From: Oreohelix idahoensis
Lineage: Eukaryota > Mollusca > Gastropoda > Stylommatophora > Oreohelicidae
Reading direction: 5' to 3'
Length of the DNA stretch: 64,000 bases
NCBI GenBank assembly: GCA_024509875.1
Contig: JAMPIV010003416.1
Location: 1-64,000, forward strand
Each line of letters starts with the position of its first letter. The first letter of the stretch is position 1. Of the stretch, positions 31,640 through 41,471 are shown piece by piece. The notes under the pieces are model-generated. The model was not told where the DNA came from. It did no database searches and worked only from the letters and a program-made list of their open reading frames with translations. Position numbers and translations under genes: made by a program.

Positions 31640-32770
31640 GCGCTATCTTGTAATCGTTATGGCGTCTGTCGTTAACAGTGCCATCTATTCATCACCATTG
31701 TCTTCGTGGTTCACTGCTTTTTTACCACAACATCTTCAAGAGGAAGATATATTACTGGGCCACAATAAAGCCTAGAAATAGTTGTGTTTTATATTTGTGT
31801 TTTCGCTCCTTCAAGAGCATCCATCGCATGTGTTATTTGTGTGGCCCAATTACTACGCAAGCGGACAACACCGTGAGTGATTAGGCCTAGTGGCCTATAT
31901 AAAGAAGTGCGCAGGCCAGCAGAGGCCTCTTTCTTAGTCAGTCGCCCCAAAGAAACCAGAGTCGATCTGTAGATGCCTTGAACACGTGAGTTAATTTTGG
32001 TAGAAGGTGATTCCTCAATATTTGGTCTATAGTTTTAGAAAAAATATAGGGCTGTAGGTCTGCCGCTTATTTGGTATCGTATTTAATGAAATAGATAGAT
32101 AAATGTGTTTCATAAGGAGATTTCTTTTAGGACATTAAATTTAGTTTTGAAATGATAGATTAGTGAAAAGATGTGGGGATAGATTTTACTAGTGTTAAGT
32201 CCAGATTGCGACTGTAAGGATACAGTAGGAACCTATTCCATTCATGAGACCGGGCAGAAAGGCAAATCTAGTAGGAACCTATTTCATACATGGAACTGGA
32301 CAGAGATGATATCAGGGACTAAAATTTAGATAACATTTGCTAGAGCCAAGATGGCAGCCAGGGCCACATGTTAAATGTGCATAATGATGACGCATGTGAG
32401 CGACAATAACATTTTTAGTTATATCCTATACGCCTAGTGATAAGCTATTTATTATTTGAGAGCACGTGGGTTCACTTGGAGATATATATTTCTCTTCTCG
32501 CTCCTTATGGAGCATGGGGCCACCAATGTGGCTGGCCTCCACATGAAGCATTCATATGCTCTTGCAGTAGTGGTTTTGGTAGTGATCTGTGTTACATGGT
32601 GACTTTGCCAGCCTCATTCACAACAGCACACTATGTGAGAGATGTATGAGAGTGGATGTGTGTGTAATAGTGGCATGTTTCAGGTAGTGTGGAAGAACAG
32701 ACTCTTTGGCAGGTGAGAATACGGCGTTTCTCATTAATTATTTATTATGATTTTAACTAGTCAGTGCTCT
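31640..32770. other. Unassigned region with promoter-like and repeat signals
   Basis: TATATAAAG at 31896, a TCAGTC at 31938 and a donor-like CACGTGAGTT at 31984 suggest a promoter and a first exon, but the TATA-to-initiator distance (over 40) is too large. AGTAGGAACCTATTYCAT occurs twice (32228 and 32269), a two-copy tandem repeat of about 41 bp. The open frame 32437-32649 shows no domain. Confidence 0.25.
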
Positions 32771-32870
32771 GTAAGCAGATACAAATCTTCAACTCAAATG
32801 TCAAGGTCAGTCTTATTGTATGGCTCTGAAAGATGGAGAACAACAACAACAAAATTACAGACTTTCATAA

Positions 32871-33328
32871 ATGGAAGCTTACATAGAATATAAGGTTTGA
32901 AACAGTATTACATAGTCACAAATGGAAGCTTACATAGAATATAAGGTTTGAAACAGTATTACATAGTCACAAATGGAAGCTTACATAGAATATAAGGTTT
33001 GAAACAGTATTACATAGTCACAAATGGAAGCTTACATAGAATATAAGGTTTGAAAACAGTATTACATAGTCACAAATGGAAGCTTACATAGAATATAAGG
33101 TTTGAAACAGTATTACATAGTCACAAATGGAAGCTTACATAGAATATAAGGTTTGAAACAGTATTACATAGTCACAAATGGAAGCTTACATAGAATATAA
33201 GGTTTGAAACAGTATTACATAGTCACAAATGGAAGCTTACATAGAATATAAGGTTTGAAACAGTATTACATAGTCACAAATGGAAGCTTACATAGAATAT
33301 AAGGTTTGAAACAGTATTACATAGTCAC
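32871..33328 (+). repeat. 51-bp tandem array inside a LINE ORF, 9 units
   Basis: The unit begins ATGGAAGCTTACATAGAATA and ends CATAGTCACAA. The array has nine nearly identical units, one with an extra A near 33055. The unit corresponds to 20705-20760 of the second-family RTE, so a 17-codon piece of the LINE frame was amplified. The last unit is cut by the LTR. Confidence 0.95.
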
Positions 33329-33975
33329 TGTGACGAGTAGGGTGTATGTGGGTGGATGTAAGTTAGACAACACTTATACACCGCTCGTATAGCTCACTGT
33401 CTAGGAATAAAGTACTAACTCCAACAGCTCTGTCAATCTCCAACAATGTATTAGATTCACAAATAAGTCACAATGGACGTAGGGCCATTACAAATACTAG
33501 ATACATCACAAATCCCGAGTATCTGCACACACTCTGCTTCTCGGAATAACTACAGCCACAAATAGGCTACTCTATGAATAACTACTACAACGTCTACAAT
33601 ACAACTCCGGCCCTCTACTTACGCACTACTATAGACATCCACCCTTCTCTTCTCTACGCTCTACGCCGTCTTCTGTCTTCTCGCTCAACTCTTTACTGAC
33701 TCAACACACGTCTCCAACCAACACACTCCTCCCGCTGACTGCCCCTTTCATGTGTATTCACTAAAACCTGTGAAACCCTTTCACGCTCCACTGATCTTCA
33801 TTCACGCATCATAAAAACTAACAGCTTGTCTCAAGCAATGCTCACAACCCTGCTTGTAGCTAAATCATTACAATGCACGCATTCCCCGCTCACAACAACT
33901 CACACAACTAATAAACTCCCGCTGGAGCATGGGAACATTCACACCTGCAAAATACCCTCAAAACACTCTGTGACA
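33329..33975. mobile_element. Solo LTR, 647 bp
   Basis: Begins TGTGACGAGTAGGG and ends CACTCTGTGACA (TG...CA), with the perfect 5-bp TSD GTCAC at 33324-33328 and 33976-33980. It contains AGGAATAAAGTACT (possible poly-A signal, 33401-33414). No internal region or second LTR is present, as expected after LTR-LTR recombination. It has no similarity to the other LTRs in the window. Confidence 0.85.
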
Positions 33976-34189
33976 GTCACAAATGTGGAACTGATGACAA
34001 GAACCAGACAAGTGCCAGTAAAACAAGAGATGAGTAAAAGATGCTAGCGATGGGTAGGACACACATTGAGGAAACTTGTTGATAGCATTACAAGGTGGTC
34101 TTTGTTCTGAAATCCCCAAGGAAAGAAAGGTAGAGGTAGACTAAAAAACATGTAGAGAAGAGAACTGGAGACAAATAAAACTGATGAAT

Positions 34190-35205
34190 GTTAATGTTAA
34201 ACAGAATCGACATCATTGAACTCTGGGCAAACCCATAGGTGCTCAGCAAATGTTGAAGGGTACGAATGGTAATTGTTGCTGTTGCACACTGGTTGTATAC
34301 GGGGCGGATGTGTCCTCTCATACGTCCATCTCTGCTGGTCTTACATTTGCTGCTAAATTCCAGCAGTCTTAGCATTGATGATTCATTGATTGCAGTGTCA
34401 TTCCTCAATAGACAAACATGAATTGCCTTCAGTATTTCTTCCTTGTCCATGTCCAATACACCTTTTATGGGTGCTCTTGAAGCTAGTCTGTCAACTCTTT
34501 CATTGCCATGAACCCCTGCATGGCCAGGACTGTAAATCCATATCAGTTCTTGAAGATTTGATGCTTCAATGGAGGTTTTCCATTCATGTCAAAGTCAAAC
34601 ATTTTGGACCTTTCGAAGCATGGATTGTGAGTCTAATACAATAACTGCTTTTGTTAATAAAGTCTCAGACAGCCATCGTAAAGCAGCAGTAACTGCCTCT
34701 ACCCCCATTCTCATGGTGGAGGTTGTTATCATGTAAGCCCCGCTATGTTCTGTCCTTTACCTCTAGCAGAGAAGCCCCACCCTGATTTATTACCACGGAT
34801 TACAGACCCATCAGTGTACACAATGGTTTCACCTTCCCCAGCATTACCATTCATAAGCTGATCAATTTCCATCTCTGCTCTCCCATTGGCCCAAGTTCTG
34901 CATTCTCTACCAAGGCTGATGATGAATTGCTGGTAGTTTATCCAGCTCTCATCTGACTTATTCCACTCTTCTCCCTTTAATATATTTTCAACTGGGGTTA
35001 CCTGTCTAATAGTCTCCTCTGTCTTCACCATCTTTGACATCCCCCTCTTTATTCTCAATCCTTTCATGTCAGCTATGTTCCCATGCAGGAGATGTCTTTT
35101 GTCTGTGGTGACTCATATATACGCTTTTAACTGGGCCATTGTATATCTGGATCTAATTGACAATAATCCAAGCATGTGCTGCATCATCATAATAGGGGTA
35201 TCTCG
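34190..35205 (-). pseudogene. I-group LINE fragment with RNase H
   Basis: The minus frame 34729-35067 reads LKGEEWNKSDESWINYQQFI, ECRTWANGRAEMEIDQLMNG and ETIVYTDGSVIRGNKSGWGF, the last being the first RNase H motif (TDGS with the catalytic Asp). Further on, VIVLDSQSMLRKVQ carries the third Asp, SPGHAGVHGNERVDRLA (34460-34530) is the end of RNase H, and the frame 34088-34456 is the C-terminal tail. The RT domain is missing. Fragments of the same family flank the Tigger element at 25765-26171. Confidence 0.75.
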
Positions 35206-35207
35206 CA

Positions 35208-35249
35208 TGCAGCCCAAGTAGAAGACGAACGACTAAGTAAGTAAGTAAG
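35208..35249 (+). mobile_element. About 42-bp RTE 3' tail
   Basis: AGTAGAAGACGAACGACTAA then GTAAGTAAGTAAG is the terminal stretch of the first RTE family. No TSD is obvious. Confidence 0.6.
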
Positions 35250-35510
35250 ACTTGTCTGATAAAGTTTGTCTAAACAATGGTACATACAACATTTAAAGTT
35301 AATTAACTGTCTGATATAGTTTGTCTAAACAATAGTACACATACCATATAAGGCTAGTTAACTGTCTCACATAGTTTGCTTAGCCAACGACACATACAAC
35401 ATATAAAGTTACTTAACTTTCTGATATAGTTTGTCTAAACAATGGTATAAACAACATATAAGGTTAATTAACTGTCTGATATAGTTTGTCTAAACAGTAG
35501 TACAACTATA
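35250..35510. repeat. Minisatellite, 55-bp unit, about 4.7 copies
   Basis: Units contain CTGATATAGTTTGTCTAAAC, then AATGGTACATACAACATATA and AGGTTAATTAACTGT. The period is 55 bp (TAAACAAT at 35271 and 35326). Confidence 0.9.
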
Positions 35511-35516
35511 TATATA

Positions 35517-37033
35517 CTGTTCAAAAAAAGAAACGCAACTTTTTTGGTGTTACTTTTATAAAAGATATTCGCTGATTGGACATCAGTCAATCTATCTACT
35601 GTGTCCACATGGTCATTAACTTCTCGTGGTTACCTGAATTGTACTCACCTCATGATTTGTGAGATCATGAAAGAGGTCAAGGTCAAAACAACATTTTTGA
35701 CAATAACTCATGACAGGTTCATTAGAATCCTGTGAAACTTACTGAACAAGAAACTCTCTGACCATATTATTGAATGCTTATAAAAGAGGGACGCTCCTCG
35801 AATAAATTCAGTTGAAAATTCAATGCGCAAATATGGCTCATCTCACTACAGAACAACGACTCATCATCATTGGACGTTTACAGACTGTACAGTCAAAAAA
35901 GTGTAGTGGCCAGACAATTTAATGTGGTTAGAAGCACCATTAGTTGCCTTTGGAGGTGATTTCAAGAAACTGGCTCAGTGGCAGACCGGCCGCGCAGTGG
36001 AAAACCCAGAGTCACAACTCCTGCCGAAGACCGCTTCATACGGCTGCATCACCTCAGGAATTGACTTGCATCTGCATCCTCCACAGTCCAGTTAATGTCA
36101 GCAGCTCGCCGAATTTCAGATAAAACGGTCAGAAACCGGCTGCACGACTCTGGTCTTTGGGCTAGAAGACCCTACAGAGGCCCTGTTCTTACAGACCGGC
36201 ATCACCAGAACCGACTGAAGTGGGCAAACCAGCATTGTCAATGGACCATTGGGAATGACTGGAGATGGGTTTGGTTTAGTGGTGAATCATTTTTTGTGCT
36301 CCAGCAACACGATAGACGGAGAAGAGTTTACCACAGAGTCCATGAGTGCTATGCCCAGAACAGCATTGATGAGGCTCCTCCACATGGTGGTGGAGGTGTA
36401 CTGATGTGGGGGGCGATCAACTTCATGGAAAGAAGTGACCTGGTGCAAATTGAAGGACGCCTGAATGCCCAACGATACATCGCTGAAATTCTTCGTCCTC
36501 ACGTCCTTCCACTTCTGGCTGCACGAGGGTAAATTTTTCAGCAGGATAACGCTCAACCTCGTGTGGCACAACTCACCACCCAGTTCCTCGCTGACATCAA
36601 TGTCCAGACCATTCCGTGGCCAGCCATGTCATCAGACATGAACCCCATAGAACACTTATGGGATGAACTCGACAGACGACTCCGCCAGTGAGACGTGGCT
36701 CCAGCCAATCTCCGACAGTTGTCTCTTGCACTGCGGGAAGAGTGGGCAGCCATCCCATAACAACAGATCCAACGGCTAATTGGATTCATGTCGAGGAGAT
36801 GTCGTTCTCTGATAGAGGCCAGAGGAGGCCATACACCTTACTGAAATGGAGGCCTCAGTCACAAAGAATAAAATTCGAAGCCAAATTTAATGAACACCAT
36901 TTCATTGTTAAAGTCTAAAAGTTTCTTCATGCCAAGATTGAAACATTAATTCCGTAACATAAAATTTTTGTACAAGTTTGAACTTTGGTGTCCATTTCCA
37001 CTGCAATAATGTTGCATTTCTTTTTTTGAACTA
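35517..37033 (+). mobile_element. Tc1-type DNA transposon, 1.5 kb
   Basis: TIRs are GTTCAAAAAAAGAAACGCAA at the left and GTTCAAAAAAAGAAATGCAA on the reverse strand at the right. TA is duplicated at 35515-35516 and 37034-37035. It contains a single degraded transposase gene. Length and structure fit an originally autonomous Tc1 element. Confidence 0.9.
35833..36843 (+). pseudogene. Tc1 transposase (DD34E), inactive
   Basis: The N-terminal helix-turn-helix starts at MAHLTTEQRLIIIGRLQT. A frameshift then leads to SGKPRVTTPAEDRFIRLHH. SAARRISDKTVRNRLHDSGL is the second DNA-binding half. In the catalytic domain the first Asp is replaced by Gly (WFSGESFF, where FSDESRF is expected). The second Asp is in FQQDNAQPRV and the Glu in MNPIEHLWDEL, 34 residues later. 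In-frame stops occur before FQQDN, after DRRLRQ and near EEWAAIP. The protein would bind the inverted repeats and cut at TA. The missing Asp and the stops make it non-functional. Confidence 0.9.
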
Positions 37034-37044
37034 TAGATATATAC

Positions 37045-37565
37045 ATATATATATATAAAAAATGAAAATGTGTTTTTGTCTGTTACCTCATAACTCAAGA
37101 CCAGTTGAATGGATTGTGATGCGGTTTTCTCCAGCATATTGGACATTTCTCTGGGAAGGTTTTAAGCTACATATTTTTATGGTACAACGTCAGGAGGCTG
37201 AGCATTGAAGTTTTCTTCACTCAATTCATTCATATCTTACGGGACCAGTGACATAAAAAGTTCATCGTTCCTTTGCTTACAAATATTATAATTCATACAT
37301 TTTATCTATTTTTCATTACAATAAGAAGTATGTTGCTTTCTGTTATGTAAGTTTTCTAAGCAATGATTTCTGACAAGGAAACTTTAAATAATTCTCAGCT
37401 GTGTAAAGCTGTTACTTAAATTTACACTTCGCTGCAATTTTTATGCAAATTTTCTAAATCATGATTCTTGACAAGGGAGGTTTGATTAATTCTCAGCTAT
37501 GTAGAGTTCTTACTACCAAGTTCTTCTACACTGAAGCCTAATATTTAATTAACCTAATATTTAAT
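37045..37565. mobile_element. Possible Helitron/Helentron-related non-autonomous element
   Basis: After an (AT)n run, AAAATGTGTTTTTGTCTGTT, CCTCATAACTCAAGACC and GTTGAATGGATTGTGATG resemble the 5' subterminal sequence common in Helentron-derived non-autonomous repeats. A block GACAAGG..TTTGATTAATTCTC..CTATGTAGAG recurs at about 37371, 37475 and 39235, so the repeat is partly tandem. No 3' hairpin end was identified. Confidence 0.4.
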
Positions 37566-37569
37566 GCGA

Positions 37570-39200
37570 TGGTTATACTTGTGTCTGGGCAACCAGCTTC
37601 AAAATTCGCATCTGAGTGCTTGTTAAAGCCATCCTCATGTCATCCTCAACATTCATTCTATTTCTTGCCTTTGTTTTGACATGAAGAAGCATTGAATATC
37701 CACTCTCGCAACGATATGTAGAGGCAAATTGAAGTAAAACTCGAAAAGCAAGCATGGTGACATTTTGATATGACTGACACATAGCACACCAGAACTGAGT
37801 CAACAATTTTTCATAAAACAGATTATGTTCTGAGGAATCGTTCCGCAGATCGAAGAATTCACCCTGTACTTCATCGGGAATGCTTTCTACATTCAGGAAA
37901 GCAGAGAATGGGTTTTGTACCGATGCAGCTTCTTCTTCTGTAAGCTCAGGGAAGTACCGCTGAAATTCCTTTTCAAGGGATTCAAGATGCCCAGTAATCT
38001 CCTCCTTCAGATTCTCATCCAGTTCACCTTCAGATTCCTCTTTCACACTGCAGAGTGTTTCAAACATGGCAATGTCCAAGATTTACTTTCCGATGCAAGT
38101 TTTGCATATTGGATACAAATGCCTGAAGATTGTCTTGAAATTGGATAATGTGTGTTTCTTTTCCCTGAATTTTCAGGTTCAGCTTATTTAGCTGGTTTAA
38201 AATGTATACTAAGTAAGCAACTATTTTCTTCCAAGCTTCGTCATTAAAGAAAGCCACAATGTCATGTTTCCTTTGCACTTCCAGGAGCAATTTGATTTCA
38301 TCTTTCAACTCAAAGACACGATTGACAACATTTCCTTTCGATAACCAGCGTACAGCAGTGTAGAAAAGAAGAACCTCGTGATCAGAACTCATGAGTTCTT
38401 TAAAAGGACGAGGGCTCCAGATTTGATGTAATTCACAATTTTGATCAGAGAATCATGTACCTCTTGAGGAGCTGGAAGAGTCTTACTGGCAAGAGCAAAT
38501 TGGTGAATCATGCAGTGAATGCCCTTTGCTTGGGGAGCAAGTTCTTTCACTTTTGTCTGAAAACCTGACTTTGAACAGCAAAACATACATGGTGATCTTC
38601 AACTGCATTAAGAGAGCAACTCACTTTTATTCGACGGTCCGTATTCGACATTCTGTTATTCAAACATTGAGACACCGATTAAAAATGAATTTTGATATTG
38701 AATTTTGCATCATAGTGAATATTTTTTTCAGTTTGCTATTTGTAACATAGCATTTTATTCTAATGATAACACTGCATTTGTATATTTTATTTTTAGGGAG
38801 TGAATCAAAGTCCACCACAGCGTAAATGTGAAAAAAATATTAAAGGCCCGCAATAGCAAATAATTAAAGTAATGTAAAATGTTAAATATGTATGAACAGG
38901 GTGGGCTTTTAATATTTTTAAAGTATCGGCCGTGGTGTACCTTAAGCCACTTACTTTCATTTATCAAAAATCAGTGTTACAACCACTAGTAGAATATTGC
39001 AGTGTAGCCATAATGAAATAAATAAATTTTGAAAACCTTTGTGGTGAAATTTCCTATAAAAATAATTGCAACTAAAAATAACTAAAGATTAGTGGTTAAA
39101 TTTCCTATAAAAATAATTGGAATTAAAAAAAAACCTACGACCCCCCAGAAAACACTCTGTGACCCCCTTGGGGGTTGCGACCCACAAGTAGGAAACCCTG
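37570..39200 (-). pseudogene. hAT transposon 1 (ZBED/SCAND3-like transposase), decayed
   Basis: Minus-strand pieces are HCMIHQFALASKTLPAPQEV (38470-38540), then YTAVRWLSKGNVVNRVFELK, and the dimerisation region TYRCESGYSMLLHVKTKARN with SALTST-like continuation (37573-37730). These are the insertion domain and C-terminal hAT dimerisation motifs of ZBED5/SCAND3-type proteins. The 5'-side terminal inverted repeat is at 39141-39200, reading CAGGGTTTCCTACTTGTGGG on the minus strand. The opposite end was not found. Frameshifts at about 38390 and 38080 and a missing N-terminus show it is dead. Confidence 0.75.
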
Positions 39201-39299
39201 GTTCTAGAAGATTTGTGTATGTTCTGACAGGATTTCTGACAAGGATAGTTTGATTAATTCTCAGCTATGTAGAGTTCTTACTACCAATTTCATCTACAC

Positions 39300-40169
39300 C
39301 AGTGGTGGCCAAGCTAAGGTTGGCCGAGGGCCAGATTATGGTAAAGGGTAACATCAGAGGGCCAGACCTATAAAATCCTTAAAAAATAACTTTCTGAGAT
39401 TTAGTTTTATATATATAATGAACCACGTACAGAAAGCAACGGCAAACTACTGTACTGCACATCTGCCAAGACATGTATACCAGTCTTTGGACTGAAATTA
39501 CTGTAAAAAAAATATAATGAATCTGTTGTTTTAATTTGTTTAGTAATTTGTAATATGACATGTAATTATTTATTTCAAACATACATTTGTGTGTTATTTC
39601 ATTGTGAAGAGTGTGGCTTATCAAAACTTTTCACCAGTGATTTGAATTCTACTTCCATTTGTGACGTAGCAATTCTGAGAAAATGGGATAATACAGAATC
39701 AGTTAATCTGTTTCTGATCTTGGATTTGATAAGCTTCATGGCAGAAAATGTTGTCTCACAAAGATATGTGCTACCAAATATAGAACACACTTTTAGGGCC
39801 CATTTTCTCAGAAGTGGGTAACGTTCCTTTGGTAGTAATTTCCACAAATCAGCTCCAGTTGCTTCTGTTGTGTTGATGAATGGGTCACATTGGAGTTCAC
39901 ATAAATGTAATTGTAGTTCTGCTGGCTGAGACTTCACTGTGCACTTGAATGGGTTGTTAAAAAGTTTCATTTGTGGACGAAACATCTCAAAATCTTGAAA
40001 TCGACGATCAAACTCAGAAATCAGCTGTTCAGTGTCATCTGTGCACCTTCTGAAGTTAACACTCTTTCTCAGACAGCTGTTTACAACAAGGAAAATGAAA
40101 CAGGTCATTCTTCTGCAAAGACAGACTAAATAGGCTCAGTTTCTTTTTGAAGCCATCAACATAGCCCAT
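39300..40169 (-). pseudogene. hAT transposon 2 (GTF2IRD2-like), 3' part
   Basis: The left terminal inverted repeat CAGTGGTGGCCAAGCTAAGG starts at 39300. The minus frame 39599-40108 encodes the C-terminal dimerisation domain (WALKVCSIFGSTYLCETTFS, MKLIKSKIRNRLTDSVLSHF), like GTF2IRD2/Charlie-type hAT proteins. At 40169 the coding sequence is cut by the GMR1-order LTR element and continues at 50517, with CCCAT repeated on both sides. One frameshift near 40070 is present. Confidence 0.8.
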
Positions 40170-40916
40170 TGTCAGAACAACCATCTATAGATGCTGTTGG
40201 ATTTAACCCTATTTGTACAGTGGATTTAACTCATGGCTCATTGTCTACAAAATAGTACCACAGCACATAATAGCTGACATGAGTAATACAATAACGCCTC
40301 AAATACAGTAATATCCCTTTAATGAGAAGTACACACAACAATCACTATGCATGAAACTGCAATACGTAAGATAATGAATACATAAGCCAACTTACTTGCG
40401 ATAATCATACCAACTCTCCTAATAGCACAAAGGCACAGCACAATGCACTGAACACTGCCACATATCCTGGCAAACACTATAATTCATCATGAGAACCAAA
40501 ATGGTTACCGACATAAACTCATCAGTGAAGGCACTGAACTATCGCTCAGAGGCGGCACCTAATACTAGGTTAAAGCAATACACAATTGCAACCAACGTAT
40601 TACACTTAATAATCAGGAAGGGAAAATCACTGAACTTTCTAAGCTCAATCTAGCACCCATCAAATATTCCTGAACATATGACAATCGGCAAGCACTAAAC
40701 AACAATTGGCATCCAAATAATTCCCCAGCAAAACTGCTGACAAAGGCCAACAACGACCGCTTAGGCTGGCAGACATATCTAGAATTCCCTTTCCGCCAAA
40801 AAGCTCGCTTCCGTCTAATCGAAAACTGGCCGAGCAAGTTTTTACAAGTGACGAACCAGTGTTGTCGCTCTCCAGTGTGACCAATATACAATTTAGCGAA
40901 AGTCTATGTCGTGACA
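40170..40916 (-). repeat. 3' LTR of the GMR1-order element (747 bp)
   Basis: On the minus strand it begins TGTCACGACATAGACTTTCG and ends GGTTGTTCTGACA. It lacks the rDNA insert found in the other LTR. Confidence 0.95.
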
Positions 40917-40932
40917 TCCATCCCCCCCTTAA
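40917..40932 (-). promoter_or_regulatory. Polypurine tract
   Basis: On the minus strand TTAAGGGGGGGATGGA immediately precedes the 3' LTR. This is the expected primer for plus-strand DNA synthesis. Confidence 0.75.
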
Positions 40933-41471
40933 GAAAGAAAACGCAGTTTTCTTCCACCGGAGGAGTCACGCCCAGCCCCCCTTTGGAGTATGGACGAACA
41001 AATGCCGAGATAGCACTTCCTTATGCAAATAAAGAATGCCAGAGTTGTGCTATACCCTCGTCGTACATGCCTTTTCACTTATTAGACTCAATACAAAGAA
41101 ATATGTACCACTCTACACTGGGTACTGATAGTCGCGAAAAATAACAACAACTGACTAATCCTGGAGTAGTCTACACATCATGCATGTTACACAAAATCCA
41201 AATACCTGATTGTCACCAATCAAACCCTAAGTTCTCGTAACACAATCATCATGTCACAACATAGTTATAGGCATAATATAATATGGTATATCCACACATA
41301 GAGTACACCTACTAGATCTTGCCTTTATGGCAGCATATACCATACATTGAATATTAAAATACATCATCATGAAATATCAACTGAAATAGTCATAATGCTT
41401 TACTTACATAGATTCCAATAAATACTCTCTTCAGATGTACGTCTCCCACAGACTATAACTGTCCCCTCATT
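40933..41471 (-). other. Untranslated 3' internal region of the element
   Basis: Between the RNase H end and the polypurine tract. No coding region is supported. Confidence 0.5.

Larger units (their letters stand above)
32775..34185 (+). pseudogene. Second-family RTE C-terminus, expanded and split
   Basis: Starts with ATCTTCAACTCAAATGT (as at 20613) and TTATTGTATGGCTCTGA. It runs into a 51-bp tandem array (32871-33328) and is interrupted by a solo LTR (33329-33975). From 33976 it continues with GTGGAACTGATGACAAGAAC through GGTAGAGGTAGACTAAAA, matching 20760-20920. Frames are broken. Confidence 0.85.

Noticed and set aside
31890..31990. TATA box plus initiator as a host promoter
   Set aside because: TATA-to-initiator spacing exceeds 40 bases and no supporting coding exon follows; kept only as a weak note.
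32437..32649. 70-aa open frame
   Set aside because: No domain, no similarity to neighbouring repeats, and length within chance expectation.
32871..33328. Regular repeats of 51 bp, superficially CRISPR-like
   Set aside because: There are no unique spacers, units are contiguous, and the unit derives from a LINE ORF in a eukaryotic context.
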